The notes beneath the pieces are model-generated. The model saw only the letters and a list, made by a program, of their open reading frames with translations. It searched no databases and was not told the DNA's origin. DNA of 56,635 nucleotides from Acidobacteriota bacterium (GTDB taxonomy: Bacteria > Chlamydiota > Chlamydiia > Chlamydiales > Rhabdochlamydiaceae). The stretch is taken from positions 1 through 56,635 of the forward strand of contig CAJCHM010000068.1 of NCBI GenBank assembly GCA_903970255.1. The letters are read 5' to 3'. Both the position numbers and the translations under genes were made by a program. Below, one piece after another: positions 43,302 through 52,361 of this stretch (positions are counted from its first letter, which is position 1; each line of letters opens with the position of its first letter).

Positions 43302-45074
43302 ATGAAACACTCCAACTCTCCCTCTAAAAGTCTTGCACTCTTCATTTGGAAATTCATCCGGATCCAGCCCTGGAAGTTCTTCTTCTTCTTTGTGCTCTCT
43401 CTTGTCTGGTGTCTGGATGCAACGGTTTTTCCTTACATCTTGCGTCGCATTATCGATGTTTTTACTGTATACGATTTAGACAGAGCTGCTTCTTGGCCCT
43501 CTCTAAAGTGGCTCTTGCTTTCTGGAATGTCACTGTGGGTGTTAGTTGAGCTCAGCTTTCGTTCCAGAGATTTTATAAGGGCACGTGCATTTCCTAAGCT
43601 TGAGGCGGATATTCGGATGGCGATGTTTGATCATATTCAGCATCATTCGCCAAAATATTTTAATGAGCACTTTGCCGGGAGTTTGTCTAACAAGATTAGC
43701 GATATGACCACTCAGGTCTCGCTGATCTTGATGAATTTAGTTCTCTTTCTCCCCACTATTGTTACTTGTATTTTATCGGTTCTGTTTTTTTTCGAGGTCA
43801 ACGCTCTTTTTGCATGGATTTTGGCGATCTGGATTGTGATCCATTTTTCGATCTGTTTTGCCTTCACCCCCAAATGTGTGGCTTATTCTAATTCCCACGG
43901 AGAGGCTAGAAGTACCTTGATGGGCAAAATTGTCGATAGCCTGACCAATAATTTTGCTGTGAATCTTTTCTTTCGCTTCTCTTTTGAAAAGAGACGCATT
44001 ATCCCATGGCAAAAGGATGAAAGGGACAAAAATTATGTAGCCAACAGATATGTCGCTTGGATGTTTCTATTTCTCTCGGTGATCTATCTTTTTGGTGCCG
44101 TTATTCTCAATGGTTTCATGATTGTGTATTGGATGCGCGGCAAAATTTCAACCGGCGAAATTATCCAAATTTTTAACACCACATGGAATTTGATGTTTAT
44201 GATGTGGTTTGCCGGTGAAACGATTCCTCAGTTTTTCCAATCGATCGGAATTGCTTCTCAAGCCCTTTCTGTGATGCAAGACCCACAAGATCTCAACGAT
44301 TCTCCAGCTGCCGCAGATTTGAGCGTCAAACAGGGGGAGATTATCTTTGAAAATGTCTCTTTCCACTATGGAATAAAGAAGCTGTTTGAAAATAAAAATG
44401 TCCATATCAGAGGAGGAGAGAAAGTAGGGCTTGTGGGTTATTCCGGCGCCGGCAAATCCACTTTTGTCAATCTGATCTTGCGGTTTCATTCTGTTGAAAA
44501 AGGGAGAATTCTGATCGATGGTCAGGATATTGCAGGCGTTACACTTGCCTCTTTGCGCAATCAAGTGGCGCTCATTCCACAAGAGCCTCTTCTTTTTCAT
44601 CGCTCACTGCACGACAATATCCAGTATGGACGCCCCGATGCATCCCAAGATGAGGTTATAGCAGCAGCCAGACTTGCTCACTGCGATGAGTTTATCAACA
44701 GGTGCTCAGATGGATACGCATCTCTTGTAGGTGAAAGAGGAACAAAACTCTCGGGAGGAGAGCGGCAAAGAATCGTGATTGCAAGGGCAATGCTTGCCGC
44801 ACCCCCGATTCTCATTCTCGATGAGGCAACCTCTGCCCTAGATTCGGTTACAGAAAATTACATTCAGGACAGTTTGGAAAAACTAATGGAAAACCGGACG
44901 ACAATCGTCGTTGCGCACCGGTTATCCACCCTTGCGAAGATGGATCGTATTTTAGTGTTTGATCAGGGGAAAATTGTCGAGCAAGGGTCTCATCTGGAGC
45001 TCTTAGCCGAAGGGGGCCAATATGCCCGCATGTGGCAAATGCAGGCTGGTGGCTTTCTGCCCGAGAGTCCTTAA
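43302..45074 (+). CDS. ABC exporter half-transporter (MsbA/ATM-like)
   Basis: 590 residues from the ATG at 43302, chosen for GGGAGGAA 5 bp upstream; longer readings to 43188 lack support. Residues 10-320 are a six-helix membrane domain; the C-terminal ATPase has Walker A GYSGAGKST, signature LSGGERQR and Walker B ILILDEATSALD. Works as a homodimer exporting lipid or other hydrophobic compounds. The substrate cannot be read from sequence. It ends 18 bp from a convergent toxin-antitoxin-like pair. Confidence 0.9.
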   Translation: MKHSNSPSKSLALFIWKFIRIQPWKFFFFFVLSLVWCLDATVFPYILRRIIDVFTVYDLDRAASWPSLKWLLLSGMSLWVLVELSFRSRDFIRARAFPKLEADIRMAMFDHIQHHSPKYFNEHFAGSLSNKISDMTTQVSLILMNLVLFLPTIVTCILSVLFFFEVNALFAWILAIWIVIHFSICFAFTPKCVAYSNSHGEARSTLMGKIVDSLTNNFAVNLFFRFSFEKRRIIPWQKDERDKNYVANRYVAWMFLFLSVIYLFGAVILNGFMIVYWMRGKISTGEIIQIFNTTWNLMFMMWFAGETIPQFFQSIGIASQALSVMQDPQDLNDSPAAADLSVKQGEIIFENVSFHYGIKKLFENKNVHIRGGEKVGLVGYSGAGKSTFVNLILRFHSVEKGRILIDGQDIAGVTLASLRNQVALIPQEPLLFHRSLHDNIQYGRPDASQDEVIAAARLAHCDEFINRCSDGYASLVGERGTKLSGGERQRIVIARAMLAAPPILILDEATSALDSVTENYIQDSLEKLMENRTTIVVAHRLSTLAKMDRILVFDQGKIVEQGSHLELLAEGGQYARMWQMQAGGFLPESP

Positions 45075-45092
45075 AGCAGGATTAATGGGACT

Positions 45093-45491
45093 TTACCTGT
45101 GTCTGGCAATAAGTCGTCTTACAGAAGAAATGGATTCAGAGGGATGCTGTTGAAACCAATCTACCAAATCAGTAGGGAGATATAGGCGTTTTTTTAATTC
45201 TTTTATTGATCCTTTGGGTCTCCCAGATCCTATGCGTTTGCCTCCGTGCCCCTTAGTTTTTTTTTCAACAAATGGAGCAAGATTGTTATTTAATCTTTGC
45301 TTGATGAATTCCTTTAGATAAAGCGGATATCCTTTAATCACATCTTTACGAGAATCACCAGCGTACTCAACCGGATAAGCGGGATGTCCAAAAACCCAAG
45401 CATCTACGCTTTTATCAAACCATGGTTTGATTTCCCCTACTTCATCTAGGGCAATTTTTAAATGTTGTTCTATTTCTTTTTTGGAGGCCAT
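45093..45491 (-). CDS. HicB-like antitoxin candidate
   Basis: 132 residues. The N-terminal half (AWVFGHPAYPVEYAGDSRKDVIKGYPLYLKEFIKQRL) resembles the partly degraded RNase H-like fold of HicB. The C-terminal half has GGKRIGSGRPKGS and KRLYLPTDLVDWFQQHP, a DNA-binding tail common in such antitoxins. It overlaps the upstream HicA-like gene by 22 bp, as in TA operons. Confidence 0.6.
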   Translation of the reverse strand: MASKKEIEQHLKIALDEVGEIKPWFDKSVDAWVFGHPAYPVEYAGDSRKDVIKGYPLYLKEFIKQRLNNNLAPFVEKKTKGHGGKRIGSGRPKGSIKELKKRLYLPTDLVDWFQQHPSESISSVRRLIARHR

Positions 45492-45709
45492 TTTAATCCT
45501 CTTTCCTTAAACATTTTTTCTGTTTTCTGTACGCAATGCGCAATAATTTCTCCGCCTTTTGTTTTCTTGCCGTGAGTGATTTTGATTGAGCAAACGTGGT
45601 TTCCGTTTTCATCAACGAGGCTGTAGTCAACGCCTCCTTTTTTAAGGTTCCACCCGACGATCTGGATGAGCTTTCGAAACTCCCGCTCATCCATTGGCTT
45701 AAATGCCAT
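45470..45709 (-). CDS. HicA-like toxin candidate
   Basis: 79 residues, basic. REFRKLIQIVGWNLKKGG and SLVDENGNHVCSIKITHGK follow the double-stranded RNA-binding-like pattern of HicA. The usual catalytic histidine in KGSHH is replaced (KKGGVDYS), so activity as an mRNA interferase is doubtful or uses another residue. The overlap with the HicB-like gene supports the pairing. Confidence 0.5.
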   Translation of the reverse strand: MAFKPMDEREFRKLIQIVGWNLKKGGVDYSLVDENGNHVCSIKITHGKKTKGGEIIAHCVQKTEKMFKERGLKWPPKKK

Positions 45710-45778
45710 AGCGCCCCATTTCTTTTAAGTCTATTTAATTTAGGATAAAAAATCAAGATTAAATAAAGATATTGATAT

Positions 45779-47020
45779 CTAGCGTTCAATTTTGTCAAGT
45801 AATTTGATCGCAGCATCATAAACTTCTTGGACGCCAATTTGTAAAAGACAAAAAGGTTCCTGGCATTTTTTGCCAAGGCAGGGCGTGCATGTGCGTTTTT
45901 TTGCAATGACTAGTGCGCGACCACGAAAATCTTTACCATTTTGGCCCCGTGAAGGCTCCCGAGGTTGAGTTCCCGCAAGTGGGTCCATATTTGCAAACAT
46001 AGGACCCACTTGCGGGAATCTCAACCTCGCGGCTTTGACGCGGTCAAAATGGTAAAGATTTTTGTGGTCGGGCGGTAGAGCTGAATCAACAAGGTAGGGA
46101 CCGCAGAGTCTGGGGTCTGTGGGGGTAAAAAGGGCGATGGTTGGCGTCTTTTGGGCAAATGCAAGATGCATCGGGCCTGTGTCATTTGCAATCATTAAAT
46201 CCATCTGCTTGATGAGCGCAGCTGTTGCAAGAAGGGGAAGATGGGTGCAGGATATAGCGCCCTCAATCTGTGAGGAGATGGAATCGACAAGGGCTTTTTC
46301 CGAGGGTGTACCCGTTACGATGATTTTACAGCCCAAGTTGTGAACAAGTCTTGCCCCAAGTTCAATGAAATGGGAGGGAGGCCATTGTTTGAAACCATCT
46401 TTAGCTCCAGGGTGAATAGCAACTAGGGGCAAATGGGGGGGGATATGAAGCCCCTCTAGAAAATTGCTGGCCAGTCTCTCATCATCTGGGCTAACAAAAA
46501 GCTCCATCGAAGAGTCTATGGTATGTGCTCCAACTTGAGCGACAATTGCCAGACGCCGTTGAATCTCATGAACTCCTCGGGTATCAAGCGGTTGGGTGAG
46601 TAGAAAGTCGAGTCCCTTGTTAATCCCATAGCAGCCGATCACCTCTTGGGCACCAATGATACAGGCCAAGGGGAGGATTGCTCTTTGAGAGGTGTGAAAA
46701 CTTAAAACATGGGTGATTTTTTTCTGTTTTAATTTGCGATAAAGAGAAAAAAGAGAGGGAAGGACTGGATCCTTTACAACAAAGATCTCATCGATTCTGC
46801 GATGATGTTGCAGCAGAGCTTTACCTGTTGGGCTTGTTAGAATACCGATATAGCTGGTGGGAAAACGCTCGCGTAGAGTGCGCAGGGCAGGCGTTGCCCA
46901 GAGAGTGTCTCCGAGTCCTGTTGTCGAGAGGATCAAAAAGCGTTTTTCGACACTTGCATTAACCAATTTAGGCTTTAAAGCATGAACGAGGGTTTGGATG
47001 AGCTGATTTTTCAATTTCAC
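45779..47020 (-). CDS. Family 9 glycosyltransferase (heptosyltransferase-like) with palindrome-encoded insert
   Basis: 413 residues. The GT9 features are STTGLGDTLWATPALR near residue 30, AIHPGAKDGFKQWPP and IANDTGPMHLA around 280; such enzymes add heptose or another sugar to lipid A core. Residues 318-368 (from DHKNLYHFDR to DFRGR) are encoded by a 153-bp inverted repeat and have no counterpart expected in the family. The sequence on both sides (ALPP, then ALVIAKKRTCTPC) reads as a normal GT9 C-terminus. The insert keeps the frame and has no stop. Without it the protein would have 362 residues. Confidence 0.88.
   Translation of the reverse strand: MKLKNQLIQTLVHALKPKLVNASVEKRFLILSTTGLGDTLWATPALRTLRERFPTSYIGILTSPTGKALLQHHRRIDEIFVVKDPVLPSLFSLYRKLKQKKITHVLSFHTSQRAILPLACIIGAQEVIGCYGINKGLDFLLTQPLDTRGVHEIQRRLAIVAQVGAHTIDSSMELFVSPDDERLASNFLEGLHIPPHLPLVAIHPGAKDGFKQWPPSHFIELGARLVHNLGCKIIVTGTPSEKALVDSISSQIEGAISCTHLPLLATAALIKQMDLMIANDTGPMHLAFAQKTPTIALFTPTDPRLCGPYLVDSALPPDHKNLYHFDRVKAARLRFPQVGPMFANMDPLAGTQPREPSRGQNGKDFRGRALVIAKKRTCTPCLGKKCQEPFCLLQIGVQEVYDAAIKLLDKIER
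45918..46070. repeat. Palindromic element inside the GT9 coding sequence
   Basis: Inverted repeat with arms of about 70 bp. Left: cgaccacgaaaatctttacc and onward through CCCGCAAGTGGGTCC; the right arm mirrors it with about nine differences. Length is about 153 bp (51 codons), so the reading frame is kept. Boundaries are uncertain by a few bases because the repeat ends abut coding sequence. No other copy occurs in this window. Confidence 0.88.
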
Positions 47021-47197
47021 GGTAAGATAAGGGTTTTTTCAAGCCTTGGATTTTCAGATGAATTTAGCTTAAACTCCAGTTTGATGGAAGTTAACATAAT
47101 TTTGAAAAAATGGTGATTATAATATATTTTATATGGATTGTCCAGGTAGATTTGTGGTTATGAGTTCAGCAAACTCTTAAATCACAAGGAGGTTAAC

Positions 47198-47560
47198 ATG
47201 TCCCTAACGAGCATTCCTAATATGCCATTAAAGATCATTGCGTATTATTTAATCGCAGACCCCAAAGATCTGGTTAATTTTGGAAAAGCCTGTAAAAAAA
47301 CAAATAACATTGCAAAAGATATTACTGAAAATGAGTCGTTTCTTCATCTAAAGAGTCTCTACAAAAAAAGATACGAAATGCGCAAATACCATTCAGTAGA
47401 CCCTATAGAAAATCTGAAGAGACCTATTAGAAATTATGGGGTGCAACAACTTGATGATACTTCATCATTGACTAATGAAATGCAAGCTGAGTCCAGTATC
47501 AATGATCAAATTCAAACAGAGGTCAGAAAAGTAACTCAAGAATTTATGAAAAAAAAATGA
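47198..47560 (+). CDS. F-box-like protein
   Basis: 120 residues with a perfect AAGGAGG ribosome-binding site. Residues 5-50 (IPNMPLKIIAYYLIADPKDL, then VNFGKACKKTNNIA) fit the F-box pattern LP...I..YL...DL......CK. The rest is charged and helical. F-box proteins link targets to host SCF ubiquitin ligases; amoeba-associated Chlamydiae encode many as likely secreted effectors. No substrate-binding repeats follow, so it may be a minimal adaptor or a fragment. Confidence 0.7.
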   Translation: MSLTSIPNMPLKIIAYYLIADPKDLVNFGKACKKTNNIAKDITENESFLHLKSLYKKRYEMRKYHSVDPIENLKRPIRNYGVQQLDDTSSLTNEMQAESSINDQIQTEVRKVTQEFMKKK

Positions 47561-47574
47561 ATCCTATCCTCCGA

Positions 47575-48981
47575 TTATGGCTTGACCTTATGTCCGGTGA
47601 AGTTGCTCAACCCATCGTAGCCGGCATATTTGTAGAGCTCATGCAAAGTGGGGAAATTGAAGACCTGCCCGATGAGATCGGGGAGTGTTTTCTTTTCCTC
47701 AACGAGCATCACGCCATAGTGGATCAGTTCGGTGGCCATGTGTCCAATGATGTGCACCCCTAAAATGCGTAGCTCATCTTTAGAGAAGATCAACTTGAGA
47801 AAGCCCGATTTTGCCCCTATAATTTTGCCGCGAGGCATATCGCTATAACGGGCCTTTCCCATGTAAAAATCTAACTTTCGCTTCACCGCTTCTTCCTCAG
47901 TAACTCCTACCATCGAGACTTCGGGAACGGTATAGATCCCGTAAGGGAAGTGGGAGGGAAGATGCTCTAAATCCTGCGTTTGGAAGATGTGGGCAACGGC
48001 CACCCTCCCCTGGTCCATGCTTGTGCTGGCAAGAGCGGGGAATCCGATCACATCGCCCACTGCGAAAATATGGGGGATGTTTGTGCGGTACTCTGCATCG
48101 ACAAAGACCTGTTCTCTCTCACTTACGTTGAGTCCGATTTTTTCAAGGTTAAGCAGCTTGATGTTGCCGCTTCTTCCTGCTGCATAGAGAAACATATCTA
48201 CGGTGAGGATCTCTTTGCTTTTGAGAGTGACCTGGATCGTCTCTTTTTCTGTCGGTGCAGGTTTGATACTTTCAACGGATTTATTAAAGAGGATCTCTAT
48301 CTTAGCTGTTTGCATTTGAGTCACAAGGTCTGTGGCAATTTCTTGGTCGATAAAAGGGAGAATTTGTTCTTTGTCGTTGATAAGGTAAACTTTTGTGCCC
48401 ATGGTGGCAAAGATCGTTGCGTACTCACAACCGATGACGCCAGCGCCGACGATGCAAAGCGAGGAAGGGAATCTGCGGATTTGCAAAATTGTGTCTGAGT
48501 CATGAATCCTCTTTCCATCAAAAGGGATGTTTTTGGGGTGATAGGGATAGGAGCCTGTTGCGATGATGATGTTTTCCCCGTAGATCGTTTCCTCTTTTTC
48601 TCCTTGGATATGGATGTGATGAGGATCTTCAAAGCTGGCCACTCCATGATAAATAGTCACTCCATGTCTGTTCAAGTTTTCATAGATCTCCTGAGCTGCA
48701 GATGCACTGACGAAATTTTTTCGATACATGAAATCTTCCACAGATGCTTCATGTTCAAGCCCCCTTTCAATGCCGTAAATTCCCTTTTCAAATTTTCCCG
48801 AAAGAAAAAGAGCTGTCTCTTTGAGTGTTTTTGAAGGGAGAGTTCCCGTGACAACTTCTGCTCCCCCATAGGTAGATTCTTTTTCGACGATAGCGACTTT
48901 ACGACCAAAATAAGCAGCTTTTACCGCAGCTTTTTCTCCTGCAGGTCCTGTGCCAATAACGATAAGATCGAATTTCTGCAT
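47575..48981 (-). CDS. sthA: Soluble pyridine nucleotide transhydrogenase
   Basis: 468 residues. FAD motif GTGPAGEKAA near the start; the family segment GGAEVVTGTLPSKTL lacks the redox cysteines of lipoamide dehydrogenase, which separates SthA from that enzyme. NAD motif VGAGVIGCEYA in the middle and AVGDVIGFPALAS near the end. It balances NADH and NADPH. Convergent with the F-box gene with 14 bp between. Confidence 0.85.
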   Translation of the reverse strand: MQKFDLIVIGTGPAGEKAAVKAAYFGRKVAIVEKESTYGGAEVVTGTLPSKTLKETALFLSGKFEKGIYGIERGLEHEASVEDFMYRKNFVSASAAQEIYENLNRHGVTIYHGVASFEDPHHIHIQGEKEETIYGENIIIATGSYPYHPKNIPFDGKRIHDSDTILQIRRFPSSLCIVGAGVIGCEYATIFATMGTKVYLINDKEQILPFIDQEIATDLVTQMQTAKIEILFNKSVESIKPAPTEKETIQVTLKSKEILTVDMFLYAAGRSGNIKLLNLEKIGLNVSEREQVFVDAEYRTNIPHIFAVGDVIGFPALASTSMDQGRVAVAHIFQTQDLEHLPSHFPYGIYTVPEVSMVGVTEEEAVKRKLDFYMGKARYSDMPRGKIIGAKSGFLKLIFSKDELRILGVHIIGHMATELIHYGVMLVEEKKTLPDLIGQVFNFPTLHELYKYAGYDGLSNFTGHKVKP

Positions 48982-49050
48982 TGAGACCTTCCCAACTTAA
49001 GTCTTTTGTGCTAATAAACAATTTAATTGCATAAGCGGAATAAAAAAACA

Positions 49051-51621
49051 ATGACAATTGAACCAAAAATGCAGATGCAGGCAGAGAGCCTTGCTCACAA
49101 GATCAAACATTATCTCATCACAACGATGGGGGTAACCTTAGATGAGGCAAGGCCTGAAGAATTTTACCGCGCTTTTGCACTCACATTGCGCGAAGAGATC
49201 ATGATCAACTGGACTGCCTGCACGCACACATTTAGGAAAGAGCAGACCCGTATCCTCTATTACTTGTGTATGGAGTACATGCCGGGCAGGTTTTTAGGGA
49301 ATAACATCACAAATATTCAGGCGACAGAGCTTGTGCAGCATGTGATGAAAATGCTCTCTAGAAATTTCCAAGAGGAGATCTCTTATGAACCTGATCCAGG
49401 CCTTGGCAATGGAGGATTAGGGCGATTAGCTGCCTGTTTGCTCGATTCGCTGGCCACGCAGCAATATCCGGCAGTAGCTTACGGGCTTAGGTATCAATAT
49501 GGAATTTTTGACCAGGAGATTTGGAATGGCGTACAAGTGGAGCGCCCTGAAAACTGGCTCTTGTATGAGAACCCTTGGGAGTACCGGCGCGATACCCACG
49601 CAGTCTCTGTTTATTACACAGGAGAGGGCGTCCTGAGGGTCAATAAAAAAGGGGTGGAGGTAATGGATATCCAGGACTATGACGAGGTCAGAGCGTTAGC
49701 ATACGATATCCCCATCATCGGTTATAAAGAGAATGGCTCTTTCAATGTCAACACGCTGCGCCTTTGGACAACTAAGGAGTCGCCGCGCAACTTTCAGCTT
49801 CAGCGCTACAATGCTGGACTTCTCGACCAGGCTGCGGAAAATACATCCCTTACAGATGTGCTCTATCCAAACGATAATAATGGAACAGGAAAGAGGATCC
49901 GTCTCAAGCAGGAGTTCTTGCTCGTATCAGCTTCCCTGCAGGACATCATCCGCCATCATCTGCATGCATTTCCCAATTTAAACAATTTTGCAGACAAGGT
50001 GAGGATCCAAATCAACGATACACATCCTGCTTTGGCATTTGCAGAACTGCAGAGGTTGCTGATTAGCGAGCACGATTTTGGATGGGAAGAGGCATGGGAT
50101 GTTGTTAAAACCTGCTGCAATTATACCAACCATACAGTCCTTCCCGAGTCATTAGAAGAGTGGAACCAGAATCGGATGCGCAACTTGTTGCCTTGTCAAT
50201 ATCATATCATTGAAAGACTCAACCTTGAATTTTGCGATGCTGTACGCAAAAAATTTCCAAATGATGAAGAAAGGGTGCGTAGGATGTCTGTCATTGAAGA
50301 GGGGCAAGTGCGCACAGCAAACCTTGCCATTTTTGGTTCCCATCGGGTCAATGGGGTTTCGGGTTTGCACACACAGATTTTAAAAAATGAAATATTTAAA
50401 GATTTTTATGAGATGTATCCTGAAAAGTTTGTCAACGTCACCAATGGAGTAACACAAAGAAGGTGGCTTTTACATGCCAATCCGAAGCTATCCCAATTGA
50501 TCTCTAAGAAAATTGGGAGGAAATGGATCACTCAATTCGATCAGATCACCCAGTTTGCCAAGTTTGCCAATGAGGAGGAAACTCAAAAAGAATTTCTGGC
50601 AATCAAGCAGGAAAATAAGCGGGCGCTCATCCACTACATCTGTCAAAAAAACCCGATCCGCGATAACAAAGGCAAAACCATTTCTCACTATACAGCACTT
50701 GATGAATCAGCGCTGTTCGATGTTCAGATCAAACGGATCCATGAATATAAACGGCAGTTGATGAACATTCTCCATGCAATCATCCTCTATCATGAGCTCA
50801 AAGCAGATCCTACATCCCGTAAAATCAAACGGGTCATTATTTTTGCAGGAAAAGCAGCTCCGGGTTATGCCATTGCAAGAAATATCATCGATCTCATCTG
50901 CTGTGTTGCGCGCAAAATCGATAATGATCCAGCGATCAAGCACAAGCTCAATGTCGTCTTCTTAGAAAATTATAACGTTTCAAAAGCGGAATTGCTCATC
51001 CCTGCTGCAGATCTATCTCAGCAGATCTCCACTGCTGGCATGGAAGCATCCGGCACGGGAAACATGAAACTGGCCATGAATGGGGCATTGACCATTGGCA
51101 CTGAAGATGGAGCCAACATCGAGATGCACGAGCAGATCACAAATCGTTGGTGGCCATTTGGTTTTGGAAAAACGCTGATGGAAAACAAAGAGATCAAAGC
51201 CTCTGGCAGTTACAACCCTTCAGATCTTTACATGCACGATAAGCTGATCAATGGCGCTTTAAATTCCCTTAAAGATCGCACTTTTGCACAGACAGACGAG
51301 GAGCATGAGGTGATTTCTAGCCTATATCAATTACTTTTAGAGCCTCAAAATGGAAATGGGGCAGATCGCTATTTTGTCTTAAATGATTTACAAGCGTATT
51401 ATTCTGCGCAAAAAAGAGTTGAGGAGTTATTTCTCGACACTTCCCAATGGGTCGAGTATGCTATCCACAACATCGCTGGTATGGGGAAATTTTCCGCAGA
51501 TGAATCGATCCACAATTATGCAAAGTTCGTTTGGGATCTTCGACCTTGCCCTTGTGACAAAGAAGAGTTAGAGAGAGTTCGCGCAGAGTATAGCGAACAT
51601 GACAAATGCCGCATTTTATGA
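49051..51621 (+). CDS. glgP: Glycogen phosphorylase
   Basis: 856 residues from the ATG at 49051 (a TTG at 49027 extends it by 8). EPDPGLGNGGLGRLAACLLDS and QINDTHPALAF are family hallmarks; PLP lysine K673 lies in GTGNMKLAMNGALTIGTEDGANIE. It releases glucose-1-phosphate from glycogen, which Chlamydiae store. The stop codon overlaps the ATG of the amino acid permease gene, an unusual link. Confidence 0.97.
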   Translation: MTIEPKMQMQAESLAHKIKHYLITTMGVTLDEARPEEFYRAFALTLREEIMINWTACTHTFRKEQTRILYYLCMEYMPGRFLGNNITNIQATELVQHVMKMLSRNFQEEISYEPDPGLGNGGLGRLAACLLDSLATQQYPAVAYGLRYQYGIFDQEIWNGVQVERPENWLLYENPWEYRRDTHAVSVYYTGEGVLRVNKKGVEVMDIQDYDEVRALAYDIPIIGYKENGSFNVNTLRLWTTKESPRNFQLQRYNAGLLDQAAENTSLTDVLYPNDNNGTGKRIRLKQEFLLVSASLQDIIRHHLHAFPNLNNFADKVRIQINDTHPALAFAELQRLLISEHDFGWEEAWDVVKTCCNYTNHTVLPESLEEWNQNRMRNLLPCQYHIIERLNLEFCDAVRKKFPNDEERVRRMSVIEEGQVRTANLAIFGSHRVNGVSGLHTQILKNEIFKDFYEMYPEKFVNVTNGVTQRRWLLHANPKLSQLISKKIGRKWITQFDQITQFAKFANEEETQKEFLAIKQENKRALIHYICQKNPIRDNKGKTISHYTALDESALFDVQIKRIHEYKRQLMNILHAIILYHELKADPTSRKIKRVIIFAGKAAPGYAIARNIIDLICCVARKIDNDPAIKHKLNVVFLENYNVSKAELLIPAADLSQQISTAGMEASGTGNMKLAMNGALTIGTEDGANIEMHEQITNRWWPFGFGKTLMENKEIKASGSYNPSDLYMHDKLINGALNSLKDRTFAQTDEEHEVISSLYQLLLEPQNGNGADRYFVLNDLQAYYSAQKRVEELFLDTSQWVEYAIHNIAGMGKFSADESIHNYAKFVWDLRPCPCDKEELERVRAEYSEHDKCRIL

Positions 51622-52361
51622 AACCATCTATTTGGATTGCCGCTCTGAATTTAGCCCTGGCCTTTACATTGCTTGGACTGCTTTTTTTCGCTGTGTTTTC
51701 TACCCAGGTTTATCAATGGGATGTGCTTACAGCCTACCGATCTGTCTTTCTAAAGGGATGGGTGACAACGCTTGCCATTTCCGCTACAAGCTTAGGTTTA
51801 AGCCTCCTCATCGGTCTTATCGCTTGTTTTTTGCGCAGATCGAAAATTTTGCTCTTGCGCTACTGTGCCCAAATTTATATCGAGATTATTCGCGGCACAC
51901 CCTTACTGGTGCAGCTTCTGTTCTTTTTTTACGTTGTCGCTGTCGCACTCAACATTGAAAATCGCTACTTTGTAGGGGTGATGACCCTCTCCCTTTTTAG
52001 CGGTGCTTATATTGCAGAGATCATTCGCTCCGGCATCGATAGCGTCCGCAGCACAATCCTCGAATCGGGAGAGGCAATTGGATTGAGCCCCTGGCAAAGT
52101 TATCGTTTTGTGATTTTTCCCATCTCGATTAGGCAGATTTTACCTCCGCTTGCAGGTCAGTTTGCATCGATCATTAAAGATTCTTCTCTACTCTCTATTT
52201 TAGGCATTAGCGAATTTACCTATGCAGCCCAACAAGTGAGCAGCGCAAGCTATAGTACACTCGAATGTTATTTTCCGCTGGCTATAGGATATTTAATTTT
52301 GACCCTACCCATTTCTCTGATCAGCAAATACCTAGAAAAAAAGAACCGCCATGAAGCTTGA
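51618..52361 (+). CDS. Polar amino acid ABC transporter permease
   Basis: 247 residues from the ATG at 51618 that overlaps the glgP stop (ATGA). HisM/GlnP family with five membrane segments and the EAA loop region ESGEAIGLSPWQSYRFVIFP. Works with the next two genes to import an amino acid such as glutamine or arginine. The ATPase gene overlaps by 11 bp. Confidence 0.9.
   Translation: MKPSIWIAALNLALAFTLLGLLFFAVFSTQVYQWDVLTAYRSVFLKGWVTTLAISATSLGLSLLIGLIACFLRRSKILLLRYCAQIYIEIIRGTPLLVQLLFFFYVVAVALNIENRYFVGVMTLSLFSGAYIAEIIRSGIDSVRSTILESGEAIGLSPWQSYRFVIFPISIRQILPPLAGQFASIIKDSSLLSILGISEFTYAAQQVSSASYSTLECYFPLAIGYLILTLPISLISKYLEKKNRHEA

Noticed and set aside
44148-44600. 150-codon open frame on the minus strand
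   Set aside because: Antisense to the ABC exporter, whose Walker motifs define the real frame.
47073-47085. Additional copy of family 1 (taaactccagttt)
   Set aside because: Only about 12 bp match the element tip and no partner arm is nearby; chance or a small relic.
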